Part shown: positions 13,490 through 17,558 of the stretch, in pieces
Layout: each line of letters begins with the position of its first letter
Position numbering within the stretch: the first letter of the stretch is position 1
Notes under the pieces: model-generated
The model's input: the letters and a program-made list of their open reading frames with translations, nothing else
Told to the model about the DNA's origin: nothing
Databases searched by the model: none
Source: Alphaproteobacteria bacterium
Lineage (GTDB): Bacteria > Pseudomonadota > Alphaproteobacteria > Micropepsales > Micropepsaceae
NCBI GenBank assembly: GCA_003451645.1
Contig: DMER01000005.1
Location: forward strand, 236-17,793
Reading direction: 5' to 3'
DNA length: 17,558 nucleotides
Made by a program: the position numbers and the translations under genes

Positions 13490-14263
13490 TCAAGCCACCT
13501 GCTTGAGCCAGCCTTCGGCATGGGCGGCGAGCCGCTCCCAGCCCGGCTCGCCAATGAGCCAGTGGCTCATGCCGCGGAACTCCTCATAGGCCCCTTGGTC
13601 GCGATAGCGCTTGGCGACACTGGCAACGGTCTTGGGCGGATTGACGCGGTCCTGCGCGCCCGCCAGACACAAGACAGGGCACTTGACCGCCCCCGGCTCC
13701 ACGAAGCTCGCTCGTCGCAAATCGAGCGGCCAATGCATAATCTCGAAAGTGGCAAGCCCCGACTCCGGCACAAAGCGGGCGAACACCGCCTCCCGCTCCG
13801 CATTGGGCAGCAGATCGAGCGCATGCGTCACGGCGATCCACTGCTTGGGCTTGAGCGGCCGGTTCCAAAACTGCCCCGCAAGGAACAAGCCTTGTGCCGC
13901 CGCCACTTCCCAGGGCGTGGTGGGCAGCGTGCCCCACGGGGCTGACGGCGCGATCAGGACCAGCGCCCGCACGGGCGTGCGCGCCGCAATCATTTGCGCG
14001 ATGAGGCCACCCATCGAATGGCCGATAAGGACCGGCGCTTCGGGGAGCGCGCGCACCAGGACCAAAAGATCCTCGACATAATCGAGCACGCTGGTTGTGC
14101 CCAGCGCTTGCGGTGCCCGCACATTGGGCGCCACGTTGTGGTGGCGCAAGGTAGGACACAGCGTGCGATAGCCCGCCGCCTCGAAATAGCGCGCAAAGGG
14201 CTCCATCGCCCAACCGCCACAAAACGCACCATGGATAAGGATCGCAGTACCATTGACCGACAA
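13490..14263 (-). CDS. Alpha/beta-fold serine hydrolase
   Basis: Soluble alpha/beta hydrolase; the substrate is not predictable. From the TTG at 14263 (257 aa) the elements are the oxyanion motif HGAFCGGW (11-18), nucleophile elbow GHSMGG with S83, acid D205 (LAGAQDRVNPP) and H234 (GMSHW), a complete catalytic triad. The conserved fold begins at residue 6 (TAILIHG), so the TTG start is economical; GAAAGAG lies about nine bases ahead. Alternatives are an ATG at 14308 or a GTG at 14332. Both would overlap the end of rppH, and their extra residues ([13 protein letters not shown] and so on) look like out-of-frame rppH sequence. It is the last gene of the right-hand minus-strand cluster, 16 bases after rppH. 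Confidence 0.88.
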   Translation of the reverse strand: MSVNGTAILIHGAFCGGWAMEPFARYFEAAGYRTLCPTLRHHNVAPNVRAPQALGTTSVLDYVEDLLVLVRALPEAPVLIGHSMGGLIAQMIAARTPVRALVLIAPSAPWGTLPTTPWEVAAAQGLFLAGQFWNRPLKPKQWIAVTHALDLLPNAEREAVFARFVPESGLATFEIMHWPLDLRRASFVEPGAVKCPVLCLAGAQDRVNPPKTVASVAKRYRDQGAYEEFRGMSHWLIGEPGWERLAAHAEGWLKQVA

Positions 14264-14279
14264 GGCGCAGGCTCTTTCG

Positions 14280-14768
14280 TTACGGGGTGTCCAGATGGGC
14301 GAAGGCATCCACCACGCGGACGTAGACGTCACGCTTAAATGGCACGATCAATGAGGGCAACTCCCGCATGGGGACCCAGCGCCACGCCTCGAACTCCGGC
14401 GGCTCATGTGCGTTGAGATCGATCTCGCTGTCTCGGCCCTCAAAGCGGAAGGCGAACCACTTCTGGGTCTGACCGCGGTATTTGCCCCGCAGCGCAACGC
14501 CAAGGAGGTCGGGCGGCAGGTCATAGTTGAACCATTGAGGCGCTTCGGCCAGCATGGAGACGCTGGTGACGCCTGTTTCTTCCTGTAACTCTCTGCTGGC
14601 GGCCACCAGCAAATCTTCGTCACCATCCACGCCGCCCTGCGGCATCTGCCAGGACTCGCCACCTTCACGAAAGATCCGGCGGCCGACGAAAACCTGATTA
14701 TCCTTGTTGAGAAGCATCATACCCACGCAACGGCGGTATTCAGTGGGCAGCGGCTTTGACGGCCTCAT
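14280..14768 (-). CDS. rppH: RNA pyrophosphohydrolase (Nudix)
   Basis: Removes pyrophosphate from 5'-triphosphate mRNA ends and so starts 5'-end-dependent decay. The 162-aa protein begins [19 protein letters not shown], typical of alphaproteobacterial RppH. The Nudix box spans residues 45-67 (GGVDGDE, then RELQEETGV), with metal-binding glutamates E60, E63 and E64; WQMPQGG precedes it as in other RppH proteins. The ATG at 14768 is chosen because ATGA overlaps the stop of the upstream deacetylase gene by four bases, a coupling signal, and the longer frame to 14852 adds only atypical residues. The position after ctpA and the divergent polysaccharide deacetylase is the usual one in this class. 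Confidence 0.94.
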   Translation of the reverse strand: MRPSKPLPTEYRRCVGMMLLNKDNQVFVGRRIFREGGESWQMPQGGVDGDEDLLVAASRELQEETGVTSVSMLAEAPQWFNYDLPPDLLGVALRGKYRGQTQKWFAFRFEGRDSEIDLNAHEPPEFEAWRWVPMRELPSLIVPFKRDVYVRVVDAFAHLDTP

Positions 14769-15907
14769 GGCGTTGGGGTTCCTTGGGCAAGGTCTGGCAG
14801 GGCACTCACGGGCGCCAGAACGGCACCGCGCGACTCCAGACTTGTACCCCAAGCAGCGATCCGATCAATCACCCCTGGCGAGGCATCGACGATGGCCACC
14901 GCCTTGCGCTTTTCTTGCGCCAAAATCACCAGACGCTCCAGCGCATTGTCGATGCTGTCTGCGCCCGCCAGAGCATCCAACGACAAATCCGATCGCAAGA
15001 GGGGTGCCTGCACCGCCGGTGCGATCTGGGCTGACAAACTGCGCTGCGAGTGTGAGGCATCGACAAAGAACAGCCCGCGCGCGCCTGCTTCCGCCAGAAA
15101 CGGCCGCACATCCGGCTCGCTCGCCAGGAACTTCCCGCTGTTGAGACTGATCAGCCCGGCATAGCCGCTGAACCGGCTCATCACCCAGTGCATGCGCGTG
15201 CGATTGCCCTCAGCCTGTGGGCCGGTCATCAACGCGCGCGGTCCAGGATCGTTCTCCGGAAAGTCAAAGGGTTCCATGGGCACCTCAAGAAGGACTTCAT
15301 GCCCCTGCTGGCGCGCGTCCGCAACCCAGCTCTGTAAATTCTCTCCATAGGGCGAGAACGCCAAGGTGAACCCGCGCGGCAGGCGTTGGATCGCGGCCTG
15401 TGTCACAGTGGCACTCAGACCCAAGCCGGTCATCACAATGGCGATCCGCGGCCGCGACTCGGATGGATCAAACCGCGCCGCATAGACGCGCGCGGCCCGC
15501 CGGCCATCGGCGGCGATGCGTGTGAGCGGCCCATCGCTGCCCGCCTCGTGAAGCGCTGGATCGATGATGATCCGTCCATCGGTGCTCAGGAGCGAGCTGT
15601 TTGGAGCTGCCGCACTCTTCACGTCGGAAACGGGAGCGGTGGGCGGTGCGGCCTCACCGTCGTGCGTTTCCCCATGAGAGACAGGCGCATGCGAGGCCCC
15701 TTGGGCGGTGTGCGGGTCCGATCCAGCCTTCGCCGGTGGTTCTTGCAGCGAGACAACCAGGCCGCTGGGCTTTGTGTCGGGCCGAGGGGCAAGCAAGGCC
15801 GCCATAGCAACCGCCACGCAAATCACACCGGCGCTCGCCGCCACCCAAAACAGAAATGACCCTGGCTGCGGGCCGTCCAAGGGTCTGTCATCCTGAGCCT
15901 GGGTCAT
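14765..15907 (-). CDS. Divergent polysaccharide deacetylase (YibQ/DUF610 family)
   Basis: Membrane-anchored periplasmic protein of the divergent polysaccharide deacetylase family, probably acting on cell-wall or envelope polysaccharide; activity is not proven for most members. From the ATG at 15907 (380 aa): a membrane helix (about 18-40), a low-complexity proline/alanine/histidine-rich linker (about 41-150), then the NodB-like domain (about 152-375) with [44 protein letters not shown] and [10 protein letters not shown]. The usual IVIDDLG-type aspartates at the start of the domain are replaced by VMTGLG, consistent with the 'divergent' label. An upstream TTG at 15934 lies in the U-tract of a terminator and is unlikely. 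The ribosome binding site is weak. Its stop overlaps the rppH start. Confidence 0.88.
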   Translation of the reverse strand: MTQAQDDRPLDGPQPGSFLFWVAASAGVICVAVAMAALLAPRPDTKPSGLVVSLQEPPAKAGSDPHTAQGASHAPVSHGETHDGEAAPPTAPVSDVKSAAAPNSSLLSTDGRIIIDPALHEAGSDGPLTRIAADGRRAARVYAARFDPSESRPRIAIVMTGLGLSATVTQAAIQRLPRGFTLAFSPYGENLQSWVADARQQGHEVLLEVPMEPFDFPENDPGPRALMTGPQAEGNRTRMHWVMSRFSGYAGLISLNSGKFLASEPDVRPFLAEAGARGLFFVDASHSQRSLSAQIAPAVQAPLLRSDLSLDALAGADSIDNALERLVILAQEKRKAVAIVDASPGVIDRIAAWGTSLESRGAVLAPVSALPDLAQGTPTP

Positions 15908-15932
15908 CGGTTTTGGGTCACGGCGCTCGGAC

Positions 15933-15969
15933 AAAAATAAAAACGGGGCCAGCGCGAAGCTGACCCCGT
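15933..15969 (-). terminator. Intrinsic terminator downstream of ctpA
   Basis: On the minus strand an 11-bp stem (plus coordinates 15959-15969 pairing with 15943-15953, one G-U) with a 5-base loop is followed by a T-rich run, TTTTTATTTTTG (to about 15931). It lies 28 bases after the ctpA stop and ends about 25 bases before the deacetylase ATG, so it would separate ctpA from the deacetylase-rppH-hydrolase genes. Confidence 0.8.
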
Positions 15970-15996
15970 AATGCTTTGTGAAAGGTTAAGACGGCC

Positions 15997-17325
15997 TTAG
16001 TTCGGCTTGGTCTCGGTCTTGGTTTCGGCAGCAGTCGCAATGGTCTCCTGCCCACGCAGGAAACGCAAAGCGTAGGTCAGCTGGAAGTCATCATACTTCT
16101 CGGTGGGCTTGGGCTTCACGATTGGCCCGACATGGGGCTTGCGCTTCTCTTCTTCGTCCAAGTGATAGGGCAGATCGGCCTCGCTCGGACGCTCCTTGGT
16201 GTCCTCTGAATTGGCGTCATGCGCTTGTTCGACGAGCACATGCGGATCGATGCCCAAAGCCTGGATGGAGCGGCCCGACGGCGTGTAATATTTGGCGGTG
16301 GTCAGGCGCAAGGCGCCATCAGCACCACCTGCGAGCGGGATCACCGTTTGCACCGAGCCCTTACCGAAGGAGCGGGTACCGAACACTTGCGCCCGCTTTT
16401 GATCTTGCAGAGCACCTGCCACGATCTCAGAGGCCGAGGCCGAACCGGCATTGATCAGCACGACGACCTTGACGCCTGGCTTTATGCCATCAAACAGCTG
16501 ACCCCGGCGGGCATTGTAGCGCTGCGTGTCGCCGCCGCGGCGGCCGCGCGTCGAGACGATTTCGCCCTGGTCGAGGAAGGCATCCGACATCGTGATTGCC
16601 TGATCGAGCAAGCCGCCCGGATTGTTCCGCAGGTCAAGCACCACGCCTTGCAGCTTGGAGCCGATCTCGGCCTTGATCCGCTGCACGGCCTTGTTGAGGC
16701 CTTCTTCGGTTTGTTCGGTGAAAGAGCGCACCCGGATATGGGCGATATCGCCCTCGCGCGTGTACTTCACGCTTTCAACCTTGATGATGGCACGCGTCAG
16801 AGGCACGTCGAGCGGCTTCTTTTCGCCTTTGCGCAGGATGGTGAGCTTCACTTGCGTGTTCGCAGGACCGCGCATCTTCTCAACCGCTTGCGAGAGCGTC
16901 AGGCCCTGAATGGATTGACCGTCGATGTGGGAGATCAGATCACCCGACTTGATGCCCGCCCGTGCTGCAGGCGTCTCGTCCATCGGCGTGATGACCTTGA
17001 CGAGACCATCTTCCTGCGTGACTTCGAGGCCCAGGCCGCCAAATTCACCGCGGGTGGTGACTTGCATATCGGCGAAGTTCTTGGGGTTCATATAGCTAGA
17101 GTGCGGGTCGAGGGACATCAGCATGCCATTGATGGCCGATTCCACCAGCTGCTCGTCTTTGACCTCGCGCACATAATCGGTCCGCACTCGCTCGAAGACG
17201 TCACCAAACAGGTTGAGCTGACGATAGGTATCGGCACTGGCGACCACGCCCGTGGACCCCAGCAGCACGCCAACAACCGAACAAATGCCGATGCCGCTCA
17301 AGACCCCAGTGTAGAACCGATTCAT
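15997..17325 (-). CDS. ctpA: Carboxy-terminal processing protease (S41 family, PDZ)
   Basis: Periplasmic tail-specific serine protease. In other proteobacteria such enzymes trim envelope proteins, including peptidoglycan hydrolases. The 442-aa protein has a signal peptide or anchor (1-31), an N-terminal helical region, a PDZ domain (about 97-175, GGLGLEV to LTILRKG) and the S41 core. The expected catalytic dyad is S297 in GSASASE and K322 in FGKGSVQT, with Q326 assisting; VVLDLRNNPGG (228-238) is the usual preceding strand. The C-terminus (about 365-442) is charged and variable. AAGGATAAGGG, formed by the end of the upstream EnvC-like gene, serves as ribosome binding site; the gap is only eight bases. 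The pairing with an EnvC-like gene suggests a joint role in cell-wall turnover. A terminator follows. Confidence 0.95.
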   Translation of the reverse strand: MNRFYTGVLSGIGICSVVGVLLGSTGVVASADTYRQLNLFGDVFERVRTDYVREVKDEQLVESAINGMLMSLDPHSSYMNPKNFADMQVTTRGEFGGLGLEVTQEDGLVKVITPMDETPAARAGIKSGDLISHIDGQSIQGLTLSQAVEKMRGPANTQVKLTILRKGEKKPLDVPLTRAIIKVESVKYTREGDIAHIRVRSFTEQTEEGLNKAVQRIKAEIGSKLQGVVLDLRNNPGGLLDQAITMSDAFLDQGEIVSTRGRRGGDTQRYNARRGQLFDGIKPGVKVVVLINAGSASASEIVAGALQDQKRAQVFGTRSFGKGSVQTVIPLAGGADGALRLTTAKYYTPSGRSIQALGIDPHVLVEQAHDANSEDTKERPSEADLPYHLDEEEKRKPHVGPIVKPKPTEKYDDFQLTYALRFLRGQETIATAAETKTETKPN

Positions 17326-17333
17326 AATGACCC

Positions 17334-17558
17334 TTATCCTTTGTCCCGTGAGTTCGTATTGTCCCCAGCAAACCAGGGGCCAGGATCGACCGGCTCCCCG
17401 TTGTGGCGCACTTCTATCCGCAACCGGCCTGGTTGCTGCTCCGGCGAGGTGGGGAAATCACCCATCACGCCAATTGGCTCGCCCGTCAAAAGCACTTGGC
17501 CGACCCGAGCGTCGATCCGCGCCATTCCTGACAGAAGGACATGATAGCCATCGCCCGC
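17334..17558 (-). CDS. Murein hydrolase activator EnvC-like protein (M23 fold), C-terminal part only
   Basis: The frame is open to the window edge, so only the last 74 residues are present. They read GDGYHVLLSGMARID, then GEPIGVMGDFP and LRIEVRHNGEPVDPGPWF, the typical end of the LytM/M23 domain of EnvC-type murein hydrolase activators in alphaproteobacteria. EnvC-like proteins sit in the periplasm and activate amidases for septal peptidoglycan splitting. Whether the zinc-binding residues are kept cannot be judged, because that part lies outside the window. It is followed after eight bases by ctpA, a common arrangement in this class. Confidence 0.85.
   Translation of the reverse strand, partial: AGDGYHVLLSGMARIDARVGQVLLTGEPIGVMGDFPTSPEQQPGRLRIEVRHNGEPVDPGPWFAGDNTNSRDKG

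Noticed and set aside
16219..17544. A 441-codon open frame on the plus strand
   Set aside because: It is antisense to ctpA and the EnvC-like gene, both with clear motifs. It shows no motif of its own.

Overview
The window is GC-rich, gene-dense chromosomal DNA from an alphaproteobacterium. The class is suggested by two gene neighbourhoods: mtaB-ftsY-yciB at the left end, and a minus-strand EnvC-like / ctpA / divergent polysaccharide deacetylase / rppH run at the right end. A Caulobacterales/Maricaulales-type host is possible but I cannot prove it from this sequence. There are seventeen protein genes, the last one partial. I see no tRNA, rRNA, insertion sequence, phage gene or CRISPR array.

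Layout. 11-2874 (+): mtaB, ftsY and yciB form a tight operon (tRNA modification, SRP receptor, septation/envelope membrane protein). 2871-5960 (-): nth (base excision repair) followed by a large M28-family membrane metallopeptidase; its stop overlaps the yciB stop tail to tail. 6085-8094 (+): a class III omega-aminotransferase of the SpuC type and a CYTH (triphosphate tunnel) protein. 8095-10455 (-): a LuxR-type regulator followed by an AAA/DUF4143 ATPase. 10456-10859: about 400 bases without a protein gene. 10860-13480 (+): xthA (exonuclease III), a small six-cysteine membrane-anchored protein, a ferritin-like diiron protein and a small membrane protein. 13490-17558 (-): EnvC-like (partial), ctpA, a terminator, divergent polysaccharide deacetylase, rppH and an alpha/beta hydrolase.

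Most genes are housekeeping: envelope and division (ftsY, yciB, EnvC-like, ctpA, deacetylase), RNA metabolism (mtaB, rppH) and DNA repair (nth, xthA). The most interesting part is the gap at 10456-10859. Its right half has a near-consensus -35/-10 pair, two adjoining stems starting at the predicted transcription start, a C10 tract and a CCUCCC motif in predicted loops, and a strong UUCG-capped intrinsic terminator that serves no protein gene. Together these read as an undescribed small RNA of about 150 nt. Its left half holds a 38-bp symmetric element with two nested dyads sharing one centre, overlapping a minus-strand TTGACA promoter for the LuxR-type gene. A further dyad sits just upstream of the ATPase gene. 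All functional statements are read from motifs and family knowledge; no searches or folding programs were run.
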